This document shows, piece after piece, positions 56,190 through 64,000 of a stretch of DNA of 64,000 nucleotides. Source of the DNA: an uncultured Clostridia bacterium. Its GTDB lineage: Bacteria > Bacillota > Clostridia > RUG12999. The stretch is from positions 25,487 through 89,486 of the forward strand of contig CAKVOK010000005.1 in the NCBI GenBank assembly GCA_934792465.1, in the 5' to 3' direction. Position 1 is the first letter of the stretch, and each line of letters starts with the position of its first letter. The notes under the pieces were generated by a model, which worked only from the letters and a program-made list of their open reading frames with translations, was not told the DNA's origin and made no database searches. The translations under genes and the position numbers were made by a program.

Positions 56190-56845
56190 TTCAGCACTCC
56201 TAAAATATCTTCATGAATTTCGAGAATATCTCTCGGATTTTCTCCGTCGCTGCAATTTACAACGCTCCAGCCAAGCTTTTTCGCCAGGCGCATAGCTTCC
56301 GCATATGTTGCTTTGAGATATGCGATATCTTTTTCGTGAATATCCTTTTTTTCTTCCCCCGTTGCCTTGTTTATACGATTCTGCATAAGCTTTACGGCAA
56401 CGTCCGTAGGCATATTCAAAAATATTACCTTATCCGGACGAGGAAGCCCCAAAAGCTCGTATTCATAATTCATAATCCATTCTGCAAACTCATCTTTTCC
56501 GCTTTCCAGCTTGCTCGCCTGATGAATCATGTTTGAAGTGGTATATCTGTCGGCAATCACAAGACCGCCGTTCTTATAAAAATCTTCAAATCCGGTTTTA
56601 TACGAAGCATATCTGTCCACGGCATAAAATGATGATGCGGCATACGGATTTACGTCCGAGGCATTGCTGCCGAAATCTCCCCGAAGATACATTTTAACAA
56701 GTGTCGAAGATTCGCTTTTATAATTCGGGAATTCAACACGGCGGCAGTTCACGCCCCCTTTTTTAAAATGCTCTTCGAGCATACGGCTCTGCGTTTCCTT
56801 GCCGCTCGAATCCAGTCCTTCTATAACTATGAGTTTACCTTGCAT
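56186..56845 (-). CDS. Thymidylate kinase-like deoxynucleoside monophosphate kinase
   Basis: I set the start at the ATG at 56845 (MQGKLIVIEGLDSSGKET) with AGAGGG upstream, overlapping the thyX stop by 11 bp. The 219-residue protein has the P-loop GLDSSGKET, a DR motif IADRYTTSN (about 97) and a lid region. It resembles the longer dTMP kinases. With ThyX just upstream it would complete dUMP to dTDP. Whether the genome has another tmk cannot be seen here. Confidence 0.88.
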   Translation of the reverse strand: MQGKLIVIEGLDSSGKETQSRMLEEHFKKGGVNCRRVEFPNYKSESSTLVKMYLRGDFGSNASDVNPYAASSFYAVDRYASYKTGFEDFYKNGGLVIADRYTTSNMIHQASKLESGKDEFAEWIMNYEYELLGLPRPDKVIFLNMPTDVAVKLMQNRINKATGEEKKDIHEKDIAYLKATYAEAMRLAKKLGWSVVNCSDGENPRDILEIHEDILGVLK

Positions 56846-57566
56846 ATTTAGCCCTCTTTTCAGCAGCCTTTCCACAGGACATTTTGCCCTCCGGGCAAGG
56901 TCCGAATGCGCACGGCGGCCCCGATTTTTTAAATATTACCGGACATACCTCACGCACGAGTTCAAGCATTTCGTCCGCAAGTGCACGGATTTCCCACTGC
57001 GCACGTTCGCATATCCTGTGTGAGAAAAAGTTGTAAAGACTTCTTGCGTTCATAGTTACGACAAGCTTTGTTTCGCAGGCGTTCGGAAGTACATAGCGTG
57101 CGTCCTCAATCGCCTTTTTCTCCGCTTTTTTCTCGTCCATGCCGTCCGATATGTATCTTGCTTTGAGCTTGTCCGCAAGCTTGTTATAATTTTCCGTATC
57201 CTGTTTCATCGCTTCTTCAAATATTTTTTTTGTTTCCTCATCGGCAGCAATTTCCGGCGGCATAATATATTCAAACTTGCCCTCCGTCACATATCGCTGC
57301 GATTTAACGCTGTACGAAGCTATGCGGTGTCTTGTGAGCTGTGCCAGCAGGCTGCGGCTCACTCCCTCTATTGCAAATGTAAAAGAAATATGCTCAACCG
57401 GACTTTCGTGTCCGAGGCTCATAAGCATATTCAAAAACTTTTCCGTTTTCTCCTCCGTCAGACCGTCAAATATATCCGTTGCCGGCGCATTCGAATAGCA
57501 AAGTTTCGCAGCAGCCGCAACTACTTTTTCGGGATTCGGCGTATACGCAATAAGTTCGACTTTCAT
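56835..57566 (-). CDS. thyX: Flavin-dependent thymidylate synthase ThyX
   Basis: The 243-residue protein has the ThyX signature RHRIASYSVKSQRYV (about 78-92) and downstream ETKLVVTMNARSLYNFF with HRxCxRAQWEIR. It makes dTMP from dUMP using FAD, folate and NADPH, unlike ThyA. A GGGGAGG ribosome site precedes the ATG. The C-terminus carries a Cys-rich stretch (CPVIFKKSGPPCAFGPCPEG). Confidence 0.96.
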   Translation of the reverse strand: MKVELIAYTPNPEKVVAAAAKLCYSNAPATDIFDGLTEEKTEKFLNMLMSLGHESPVEHISFTFAIEGVSRSLLAQLTRHRIASYSVKSQRYVTEGKFEYIMPPEIAADEETKKIFEEAMKQDTENYNKLADKLKARYISDGMDEKKAEKKAIEDARYVLPNACETKLVVTMNARSLYNFFSHRICERAQWEIRALADEMLELVREVCPVIFKKSGPPCAFGPCPEGKMSCGKAAEKRAKYAR

Positions 57567-57581
57567 TGTAATTACCTCCCC

Positions 57582-58307
57582 TTATCTTGAAAAAATCCTG
57601 TTTTTTATCACAGTAAGTATAAATTTCGGAAGCGCAAGCATTCTGAAAAAGCGTTTCGGCTCGCAGGCAAGTCTGTAAAGCCATTCAAGACCGAGCTTTA
57701 TATATATATCCGGCGCACGCTTAACGATATCCGCATAAACGTCAAGACAGCCGCCGAGACCCATTGCCGCTCTTGCGTTCAGCTTATCCCTGTTGTCATA
57801 AATCCAGTTTTCCTGTTTCGGACTTCCGAGGCACACAAAGAGAAAATCCGGACTTTTTTCATTAATATCCGCTATTATTTTTCCTTCCTCGTTTTTATCG
57901 AAATATCCGTCATGCAGTCCCACAACGGTTATATTCGGAAACTCCTTTTCAATCGCCGTTTTTGCCTTTTCGGCTACTCCGGGTGCCGCCCCGAAAAGAT
58001 AGAGTGTGTTCCCCTTGGAAATTTTCAGTATTTCTCTTGAAATATCATATCCCGCCGCTCTTTCCTTGATTTTGTTTCCGACGATTGCGGAAGCGTATAC
58101 AACGCCGATTCCGTCTGCCGTTTTCAAATCCGCACTGTTTATGACTTTCATAAATTGGGGGTCTTTGTAGGCATTATATATTATTTCGGAATTGGGAGTA
58201 AATATATAATGAAATTTACCGTCCTTAATCAGATTATGTATATATTCCGCAGCCTGCGGAATATTCACCTTGTTTATATCTACACCGAGAATGTTTACAC
58301 TTTCCAT
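57582..58307 (-). CDS. WecG/TagA/CpsF-family glycosyltransferase
   Basis: The 241-residue protein has the family core: NSEIIYNAYKDPQF, TADGIGVVYASAIVG, LFGAAPGVAEKAK, GLHDGYF and LGSPKQENWI. Members transfer ManNAc-type sugars to lipid carriers for teichoic acid or related wall polymers. It starts next to the stop of the unknown membrane protein gene; the thyX start lies 15 bp downstream of its stop. Confidence 0.94.
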   Translation of the reverse strand: MESVNILGVDINKVNIPQAAEYIHNLIKDGKFHYIFTPNSEIIYNAYKDPQFMKVINSADLKTADGIGVVYASAIVGNKIKERAAGYDISREILKISKGNTLYLFGAAPGVAEKAKTAIEKEFPNITVVGLHDGYFDKNEEGKIIADINEKSPDFLFVCLGSPKQENWIYDNRDKLNARAAMGLGGCLDVYADIVKRAPDIYIKLGLEWLYRLACEPKRFFRMLALPKFILTVIKNRIFSR

Positions 58308-59942
58308 TTATTCTTCTCCCCTTTTTATATTGTCTGCCGATTTAATCTCTTCCGAAGCATCGTTTGAAGATATTTTCACAGAATCGCCGACATTCAGTAT
58401 TACGGTGTTTTCGTCGGTTGCCGCCGATATTCTGAAATAGCATTTGTTCGTATCAAGCTTTATATAATAATACGTATTGCCGTCTTTGACTGCGGAACGT
58501 ATATCGGTTATAATTCCCGAAAATTCCTTCTCCGCTCCCTCAGACGAAATATTGTTGCCCGCAAGCAGGCTTATATATTTCTTTTGGCACTCCGCAACCG
58601 TTGTTCCCGTCGAAACTATCTGATACTGTCCCACGTTTACCATCGCATACATTTTTACAAGATTTGCATTGTCTTTCAGCGACATGAAATATGTCGGCTG
58701 TGAAGCAACGTTAAGAAGAATCGGGAACGTTGCGTTGTATTTCAGATTCTGCACTACGCCCTCTGCGGACGACATTGCTGATTCCTCCGTTGCGCCCGGT
58801 GCGGAATAATACTTTGTTTCTTTTGTCCTCTGATTGCAAAGTATAAATCCGAGGTTCGACTGGTCGCCCGTCACGGACGTTACACCGGTATAAACATAAA
58901 CGTCATCGTTAAGCGCAATATAATTATATCCGCTTGTTGTCCTCGTTACGTTTTTCTGACCGAAAACGGAGTTTATATATCCGTTTACATAAGCACCGTA
59001 ATAGTCGTACTGCTGCGTCAGGAGCGAAGCCGGATATACCGCATCAACCCACGTGGGCGGCGTTTCGTAATATTTCGATTCGCCTGTCACGGCATCTACG
59101 AGAACAGCACCTTTCACGTCTGTTCCGCCGAAAAGTCCTATGGTTTTTACGATTCTCGGGCAAATCCAGTACGGCTTGCCGTCCTCGTCTATTTCAAACG
59201 TAGGTTTTGAAAACATATATGTCGGATAATTAAAGCGTATATGCCTGTAAAGATTTCTTCCGAAATGCTCGCTCGGAGAATATTTCATACCGTCTTTAAG
59301 GCGTACCACAGACGCTTCCTGCGTTGCCATATCTATAATGACATATGCCGGAAGTCCGTTTTTTCTGTTCATGAGCCACTTTACAACGTCGCCGTATTCA
59401 AGATATGTGACGCGCACCGGACGGTTTTTATAATTAATCTGAGTATATGCATCCGTAACCTCAAACTGGCTTACAACGTCCGAAAGCTCACCCATTTTTC
59501 GGTCGCCCAGACGTTCCGCCGAATCCTTATCCAGCATAGGTATGCTGTCGAACGAAATTTCCTTTACGTCCTCCGTAAAATCGCCCTGTTTTACGTCCAT
59601 AAGCTTTCTGTAGGACCCGGCACGAAGTATCGTTGCCGAGCTTACCGAGCCTATTACTATTGTAATCAATGCCGCCGCAATAAGCGCAAGCGGAGCTATT
59701 GAGCCTTTTTTAACGCTTTTGATATATCCGCCGAAGCCGTTCGGACGTATTCCCGAAAGCACCGCCGTCAAAACAAGATATAAAACGCACAGAAAAATTA
59801 TTCCGCTGTAAAGCTCACCGGAATGAAAATTTATCGCCGGCAGGTTTATATAAAAATATACAAGCCCTGCAAGCACCGTCAGAATAAATGAAACAACCGC
59901 CGGGTTAATCCGTTTTTTTTCGTTATATTCTCTGTATTCCAA
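58308..59942 (-). CDS. Membrane-anchored protein of unknown function
   Basis: I set the start at a TTG at 59942, nine bases from AAGGAG; ATGs at 59951 and 59960 lack proper spacing. The about 544-residue protein has three N-terminal membrane helices (about 17-40, 50-70, 88-108), then a large domain rich in Tyr and beta strands (about 110-470; GDVVKWLMNRKNGLPAYVIIDM, MFSKPTFEIDEDGKPYWICP), and a C-terminal OB-like domain (about 475-535; FSGIITDIRSAVKDGNTYYYIKL). I do not recognise a family with certainty. It is coupled with the WecG/TagA gene, so an envelope role is possible. Confidence 0.8.
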   Translation of the reverse strand: MEYREYNEKKRINPAVVSFILTVLAGLVYFYINLPAINFHSGELYSGIIFLCVLYLVLTAVLSGIRPNGFGGYIKSVKKGSIAPLALIAAALITIVIGSVSSATILRAGSYRKLMDVKQGDFTEDVKEISFDSIPMLDKDSAERLGDRKMGELSDVVSQFEVTDAYTQINYKNRPVRVTYLEYGDVVKWLMNRKNGLPAYVIIDMATQEASVVRLKDGMKYSPSEHFGRNLYRHIRFNYPTYMFSKPTFEIDEDGKPYWICPRIVKTIGLFGGTDVKGAVLVDAVTGESKYYETPPTWVDAVYPASLLTQQYDYYGAYVNGYINSVFGQKNVTRTTSGYNYIALNDDVYVYTGVTSVTGDQSNLGFILCNQRTKETKYYSAPGATEESAMSSAEGVVQNLKYNATFPILLNVASQPTYFMSLKDNANLVKMYAMVNVGQYQIVSTGTTVAECQKKYISLLAGNNISSEGAEKEFSGIITDIRSAVKDGNTYYYIKLDTNKCYFRISAATDENTVILNVGDSVKISSNDASEEIKSADNIKRGEE

Positions 59943-60004
59943 TGATGTCATCTCCTTCATATCGGTTCGAAAAATTTAAACCAAATATCTATCATATTAT
60001 TATA

Positions 60005-60691
60005 TCAAACTTTTTCCCTTTTGTCAATCAATTCTTTCAATTTTTCCAGAGCCGCCGAGATTGTCCCCACTCCGTCTATAAGTTTTTCGTCCGCAGCCTC
60101 TTTCCCGTATAAAATTGTGCCGGCATCGTTCGCCAGATTCGATGTTGTCATCATCAGCGAATGAAGCCTTTCCTTGCTCACGTTTGAATGTGCCGTTATA
60201 AAATCCAGGATTCTGTCCTGCATCTTTATGAGATATTCAAAGCTCTGCGGAACGGTTATAATGGTTCCGCTCATTCTCACGGGATGAACTATCATGGAAG
60301 CAGACGGCGCAATAAACGAGTAGTCCGCCGATACCGCAAGCGGAACGCCTATGCTGTGCCCTCCGCCGAGAACGAGGGAAACCGTCGGCTTTTCCATTCC
60401 GGCTATAAGCTCCGCAATCGCAAGCCCGGCTTCCACGTCGCCGCCCACGGTGTTCAAAAGCACAAGCATTCCGTCAATGCTTTCGTCCTCCTCAACGGAA
60501 ACAAGCATCGGAATTATATGCTCGTATTTCGTGCTTTTCGTGTCCTGCGGCAAAACGCTGTGTCCCTCAATCTGCCCTATTATGGAAAGGCAGTATATAT
60601 TCCCGTGGCGTCCGTTCATTCTCGCTATTCCGTAGTCTTTTATATCCTCCGATTTTCTTTCGTTATCTTTGTTGTTTTGTTCGTTCTTCAT
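60005..60691 (-). CDS. ClpP-class serine protease (TepA-like)
   Basis: The 228-residue protein has a ClpP/crotonase fold. The nucleophilic Ser is in GGGHSIGVPLA (about 112) and the likely catalytic His in MIVHPVRMSG (about 137). LLNTVGGDVEAGLAIAELI matches the oxyanion region. It resembles B. subtilis TepA (YmfB), which is linked to protein export and to spore or membrane protein turnover. The N-terminus is Asn/Lys/Glu-rich. Confidence 0.88.
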   Translation of the reverse strand: MKNEQNNKDNERKSEDIKDYGIARMNGRHGNIYCLSIIGQIEGHSVLPQDTKSTKYEHIIPMLVSVEEDESIDGMLVLLNTVGGDVEAGLAIAELIAGMEKPTVSLVLGGGHSIGVPLAVSADYSFIAPSASMIVHPVRMSGTIITVPQSFEYLIKMQDRILDFITAHSNVSKERLHSLMMTTSNLANDAGTILYGKEAADEKLIDGVGTISAALEKLKELIDKREKV

Positions 60692-60812
60692 GTAAATCTC
60701 CTTGTCCGCCGTGCGGCATTATTTATTTTTTACTTTATGCTGTGAATATCGCAAGAAAATTATACATTAAAACAGACTTGATAAAAAAATATAAAAAAAT
60801 ATAAAAAAACAG

Positions 60813-60841
60813 TTGCAATTTCAAAAAAAATGTGGTATACT
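60813..60841 (+). promoter_or_regulatory. Promoter of the SRP RNA gene
   Basis: TTGCAA (60813-60818) and TATACT (60836-60841) are separated by 17 bp, giving a start near 60848. A 5' segment of about 55 bases with a hairpin (CAATGT/ACATTG) precedes the mature RNA and is probably trimmed. Confidence 0.75.
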
Positions 60842-60904
60842 ATTATAGTAGCTTCGGAAACAAGCTTATATCAATGTGAGAGCATGAACATTTTGTGCTT
60901 TGAC

Positions 60905-61181
60905 ATTGGTCGTACTAGCCGGGGAGTTAGCGGTGCCCTGTACTTGCAATCCGCTGTAGCAAGGGTTAATTCCTTATTTGAGGGTTATCGAATTGTTTTA
61001 AAAACTATTTTTTCAGACGTTGATGTGTGGGTCTTACGCAATATAATGCCGTGAACTTCGTCAGGCGGGGAACCGAGCAGCGATAAGCGGATTTTTGTAT
61101 GTGCCGTAAGGTCGCCTGCACGGAGTTTGATTTTAGTTTTTTAAACGCTTTCGACTAATTCAATTTTAGGGTGTACGGCTT
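60905..61181 (+). ncRNA. ffs: Signal recognition particle RNA (large bacterial form)
   Basis: The Alu domain is clear (GCCGGGGAGTTAGCGGTGCC followed by CCTGTACTTGCAATCCGCTGT), as is the S domain with GTCAGGCGGGGAACC and GAGCAGCGATAAG. CTTACG and CGTAAG form helix 5. The ends pair: GTCGTAC (60909-60915) with GTACGGC (61173-61179), followed by a T-run (61180-61188) that serves as terminator. The sequence follows the B. subtilis scRNA pattern closely. Location just upstream of dnaX is typical of Clostridia. Confidence 0.94.
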
Positions 61182-61217
61182 TTTTTTTACCTGCTGTAAC
61201 GTAAAGGGAGTATGATT

Positions 61218-62765
61218 ATGGCTTATCAGGCATTATACAGAAAATGGCGGCCGACCGTGTTTGATGATGTTGTCGGTCAAAAGCATATTACTCAAACCTT
61301 AAAAAACGAAATAATGACGGGCAGAACCGCTCACGCCTATCTCTTCACGGGCATACGCGGAACGGGAAAGACATCTACCGCAAAAATCTTTTCAAGGGCA
61401 ATCAACTGTATAAACAGTAAAGACGGCAATCCCTGCAACGAATGTGAGATATGCCGGGGTATACTGGACGGCAGCATTCTCGACGTTATAGAAATGGACG
61501 CCGCCTCGAACAACGGCGTTGATAATATACGTGATTTGCGTGACGATGTTATTTATACGGCTTCTGCGGCAAAATATAAAGTATATATCATAGACGAGGT
61601 GCATATGCTTTCCGTCGGTGCTTTCAATGCACTGCTCAAAACGCTTGAAGAGCCGCCCGAACACGTCAAGTTTATTCTTGCGACAACGGACGTTCAGAAG
61701 CTTCCGCAGACGATTTTATCACGCTGCCAGCGTTTCGATTTCCGTGCGATAAGCACAGAGGATATAAAGGAGCGTATCAAAGATATTATCACGGCGGACG
61801 GATATTCCGTTGCGGACGATGCGCTGGAGCTTATATCGGAAATGGCGGACGGGTCTATGCGTGACGGACTCAGCCTTACGGACAGGTGTCTTTCGTTCAA
61901 AACAGACGGTCTGACATATGACGACGCAATAAATATACTCGGTGTTACGGACGACAAGCTGAATGCCGAAATGCTGAAAGCTATTGCGGCGGAAAATTCA
62001 GGAGAAGCACTTGAGGCTCTGAATACTGCAATTTCGGGAGGAAAAGCCCCGTCAAGAATCGTTGAAGGGCTTATGGAAACAGCAAGAAACGTATTAATGG
62101 CACAGCTAATGGAAAGTCCCGAAAATCTTGCGCAGACACGCAAAGTCAAGGAACTGTGCGGACTGCTTACCAAGGAGCAGCTTCTTAATTGCGTAAAGAT
62201 TTTTTCGGAAACGCTTGACAATATAAAATTTGCCGCAAATAAAAGAATTATTGTGGAAATGGCGTTTATAAAGCTATGTATGCCGATGTTCGAGCTGACG
62301 CCCGAGAGCATGGCGCAGCGCATATCCGTACTTGAAAAAAAGGTTGAGGAAGGTATTACGATAAATGTAGCAGCAAAACCCGCCGAGCCGGACAAAAAAC
62401 CCGGGGTGAAGAAAAATCCTCAAATGGTGAAAATAGAATTCAACGGAAAATATAACGAAAAGAAAAAAGAAATACTTGATGCCGTAAAATCGGAAAATCC
62501 GGGTATGGCGGCATTTTTAAAGGCACTTGACATAGCAGGAGAAAACGAAATTATTCTTTTAATCGCAAAAGACGAAAAAGGCGAAAACTCCGTTAATTTT
62601 CTAAAATCGGCACCGAATTTCAGAGAAATCTTTTCGGAATGCGTTGAGAAAGTATGCGGCGCAAAGCCGGTGAAAGTCGAATTCGAATGCAATGTTACGG
62701 TATCGCAGAATATGTCGCTTATAGAAAAGCTGAAAAGCTACAGCTTCGTTAAAATACATGAATAA
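61218..62765 (+). CDS. dnaX: DNA polymerase III subunit gamma/tau
   Basis: I set the start at the ATG at 61218 (MAYQALYRKWRP, the usual N-terminus), eight bases from GGGAG; an ATG at 61212 is too close to it. The 515-residue protein has Walker A GIRGTGKTST (about 43), a zinc module with four Cys (CINSKDGNPCNECEIC), the Walker B-like IDEVHMLS, and sensor LSRCQRFDF. The C-terminal part (about 370-515) is a tau-like extension. It loads the sliding clamp. No frameshift site was evident. Confidence 0.96.
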   Translation: MAYQALYRKWRPTVFDDVVGQKHITQTLKNEIMTGRTAHAYLFTGIRGTGKTSTAKIFSRAINCINSKDGNPCNECEICRGILDGSILDVIEMDAASNNGVDNIRDLRDDVIYTASAAKYKVYIIDEVHMLSVGAFNALLKTLEEPPEHVKFILATTDVQKLPQTILSRCQRFDFRAISTEDIKERIKDIITADGYSVADDALELISEMADGSMRDGLSLTDRCLSFKTDGLTYDDAINILGVTDDKLNAEMLKAIAAENSGEALEALNTAISGGKAPSRIVEGLMETARNVLMAQLMESPENLAQTRKVKELCGLLTKEQLLNCVKIFSETLDNIKFAANKRIIVEMAFIKLCMPMFELTPESMAQRISVLEKKVEEGITINVAAKPAEPDKKPGVKKNPQMVKIEFNGKYNEKKKEILDAVKSENPGMAAFLKALDIAGENEIILLIAKDEKGENSVNFLKSAPNFREIFSECVEKVCGAKPVKVEFECNVTVSQNMSLIEKLKSYSFVKIHE

Positions 62766-62824
62766 CAGCTGATAAACAATCACTGTATAAATATTAAATC
62801 AAAACATATGAAAGGATGAAAATA

Positions 62825-63172
62825 ATGGCAAAAAAATTCGGAGGATTTCCGGGCGGCGGAATGAATAATATGAACAATATGATAAGACAGGCGCAGAAAA
62901 TGCAGCAGGAAATGGAAAAAGTTCAGGACGACATGAGCGAGCAGGAGATTGAGGCTTCTGCCGGCGGCGGAATGGTTACCGTTAAAATCACGGGCAAAAA
63001 ACACGTAAAAGAGGTTATAATAAAACCGGAAGCCGTAGACCCGGACGATATAGAAATGCTGCAGGATTTGGTTGCGGCAGCAATAAACGAAGCCATAACA
63101 AAGGCTGAACAGATGATGGAAAGTAAAATGAGTAAATTAACCGGCGGAATCAATCTTCCGGGATTGTTCTGA
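62825..63172 (+). CDS. YbaB/EbfC family nucleoid-associated protein
   Basis: I set the start at the ATG at 62825 (MAKKFGGFPGGGMNNMNNM) with AAAGGATG upstream. The 115-residue protein has the Gly/Met/Asn-rich N-terminus and VKITGKKHVKEVIIKPEAV core of the YbaB/EbfC DNA-binding family. In most Firmicutes it is followed by recR; here it is followed by about 650 bp without a clear gene and by the window end. Confidence 0.95.
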   Translation: MAKKFGGFPGGGMNNMNNMIRQAQKMQQEMEKVQDDMSEQEIEASAGGGMVTVKITGKKHVKEVIIKPEAVDPDDIEMLQDLVAAAINEAITKAEQMMESKMSKLTGGINLPGLF

Positions 63173-63188
63173 TAACCGGCTCTCAAAT

Positions 63189-63233
63189 GGGCTGTAGTCA
63201 AACGATTTTTGAAATCGAAACTTGCTACAGCCC
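63189..63233 (+). terminator. Stem-loop after ebfC
   Basis: GGGCTGTAG (63189-63197) pairs perfectly with CTACAGCCC (63225-63233), and an inner stem CGATTT/AAATCG lies in the loop. Only a weak T-rich run follows. It lies 17 bp after the ebfC stop and probably ends the dnaX-ebfC transcript. From 63234 to 63478 I see AT-rich sequence without a gene. Confidence 0.5.
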
Positions 63234-63481
63234 CGGTCTGTTTGCTATGCAATCATTTATTTTAAAAAATTCTTTTAACTTTTTTCTAAAAAACTATTGA
63301 CTTTTAATAGTTAGTCTCTTTTTGTTGCAGGGTGTATTTTTGTCTTTAACTTAACATTACTGTTTTGAAAGAGAAAAATCTTGTAAATTTCGTGTGAAAA
63401 AAAGAACTGAAATATAACAAGACAAATAGCTAAACCTTTGATTTTATGCAGCTTTCACCGTTTGTCTTTATTATACCATAG

Positions 63482-63658
63482 TGGCACACCTACGCCGTTA
63501 CAGCATTGCAAGAGGGCGACAACGTAAAAACAGTACAGCAAAATCTCGGTCATGCTACAGCAAGTTTCACACTTGATGTATACGGTCACGTTTCGGAAAA
63601 AATGAAACAAGAGAGCGCAGCAAGAATGCAGTCATATTTTGAAAAAATAAATGCGTAA
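63482..63658 (+). pseudogene. 3' fragment of a tyrosine-type integrase
   Basis: The plus strand encodes 58 residues starting WHTYAVTALQEGD and containing LGHATASFTLDVYGHVSEKM and a stop. This is the C-terminal catalytic end of Tn916-like or phage integrases: the LGHA histidine and the nucleophilic Tyr of LDVYGHV are present, but the catalytic Arg, Lys and most of HxxR are lost. An in-frame TAG directly precedes it. It is the remnant of an integrated element. Confidence 0.85.
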
Positions 63659-63699
63659 ACGAGTTGTAAGGGGTATGAAACATTACAAAAAAGTAAAAA

Positions 63700-63780
63700 A
63701 CACTACATATAGTGAAAATAGAGCAAATCCAATACTATATATAGTGTTTTCTGTGGCGGAGAAGTTCAAACTTCTCTCAA
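63700..63780. repeat. Inverted repeats next to the integrase remnant
   Basis: Two similar palindromes, CACTACATATAGTG and ACTATATATAGT, lie about 20 bases apart, followed by a perfect 7-bp stem GAGAAGT/ACTTCTC. Such repeats often surround attachment ends of integrative elements. No tRNA is identifiable, so the assignment as an attachment region is tentative. Confidence 0.4.
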
Positions 63781-63829
63781 TATCCTAATCATTCATACAC
63801 GCAAAATACACGATATGGTTTGATTGTAA

Positions 63830-64000
63830 TTATTCCTTATACGGCACATTAAAATACTCCAAATACTTTTTAAACTTATCCTGTGCCGCAAGGCAGGTAT
63901 CGGTCAAATAACCTTTTTCATTGTTCCATTCGGACAGACCTCTGTAATAGAACATCTTCAAATCTTCATCAATAATAAACGGAACAATATTATTTTTCAG
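63830..64000 (-). CDS. C-terminal end of a probable Fic-family protein (partial)
   Basis: The last 56 residues and stop are visible on the minus strand: IVPFIIDEDLKMFYYRGL, EWNNEKGYLTDTCL and a closing LEYFNVPYKE. The pattern (hydrophobic PFII, then EW and GYLTDTCL) resembles the tail of Firmicutes Fic domain proteins that AMPylate targets. The catalytic HPFxxGNGR motif, if present, lies beyond the window, so the call rests on the tail alone. Confidence 0.5.
   Translation of the reverse strand: MKNNIVPFIIDEDLKMFYYRGLSEWNNEKGYLTDTCLAAQDKFKKYLEYFNVPYKE

Noticed and set aside
60848..60904. Separate small RNA upstream of the SRP RNA
   Set aside because: It lies between the SRP promoter and the mature RNA without its own terminator, so it is best read as a trimmed leader.
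63298..63330. Promoter beginning TTGACT at 63298
   Set aside because: A small inverted repeat overlaps it, but no acceptable -10 box lies at 16-18 bp.
63750..63780. 3' end of a tRNA (TTCTCCGCCA on the minus strand) as attachment site
   Set aside because: The T-arm would have the wrong loop and no acceptor, D or anticodon arm follows; it is more simply a short hairpin.

Overview
The window looks like a chromosomal segment of a low-to-middle GC, Gram-positive anaerobe of the Clostridia. Evidence is the clostridial order rpmG-secE-nusG-rplK-rplA-rplJ-rplL, an SRP RNA just upstream of dnaX-ebfC, strong GGAGG ribosome binding sites, and many S-layer-homology (SLH) surface proteins with cohesin and dockerin modules. 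A gut or plant-polysaccharide degrader is likely; a Monoglobus-like lineage is only a guess from the abundance of SLH proteins.

Region 1 (1-6.7 kb) is the most unusual part. An SLH-cohesin anchor and a very large protein with a cohesin, a dockerin, leucine-rich repeats and InlB-type repeats (cut by the left edge) lie head-to-tail on the minus strand. Between them and a complete tyrosine recombinase is a 189-bp segment bounded by perfect 27-bp inverted repeats (5276-5302 and 5492-5518). It holds a near-consensus promoter that in this assembly points away from the surface genes. This has the form of an invertible promoter (phase switch) with its own recombinase. The right repeat plus an adjacent T-run would terminate the OFF-state transcript.

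Region 2 (6.7-13.6 kb): a MacA/MacB-like efflux operon ending in an SLH protein, then the remnant of another surface protein whose 5' end is cut at a palindromic repeat. A second copy of half of this repeat lies at 40.7 kb, also against a broken gene.

Region 3 (13.8-42.1 kb, minus strand): a Gram-positive polysaccharide-utilisation locus. A two-component system (YesM/YesN type) precedes a roughly 20-kb operon of lipoprotein, two permeases, second lipoprotein, three SLH proteins, three proteins with putative carbohydrate-binding modules, and two clan GH-A glycosidases. Upstream lie a sialidase-fold protein with an MFS transporter under an operator-like palindrome, then a membrane diguanylate cyclase.

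Region 4 (42.1-63.2 kb) is mostly core genome: the ribosomal protein operon with L1- and L10-type leaders, tRNA threonylcarbamoylation (Sua5) and cysteine desulfurase, an SNF2 helicase, M18 aminopeptidase, lytic transglycosylase, coaE, polA, dNMP kinase, thyX, a WecG/TagA glycosyltransferase, an unknown membrane protein, a ClpP-class protease, SRP RNA, dnaX and ebfC. After ebfC the expected recR is absent; instead there is an integrase remnant and the end of a probable Fic protein. No tRNA, rRNA or CRISPR array was seen.
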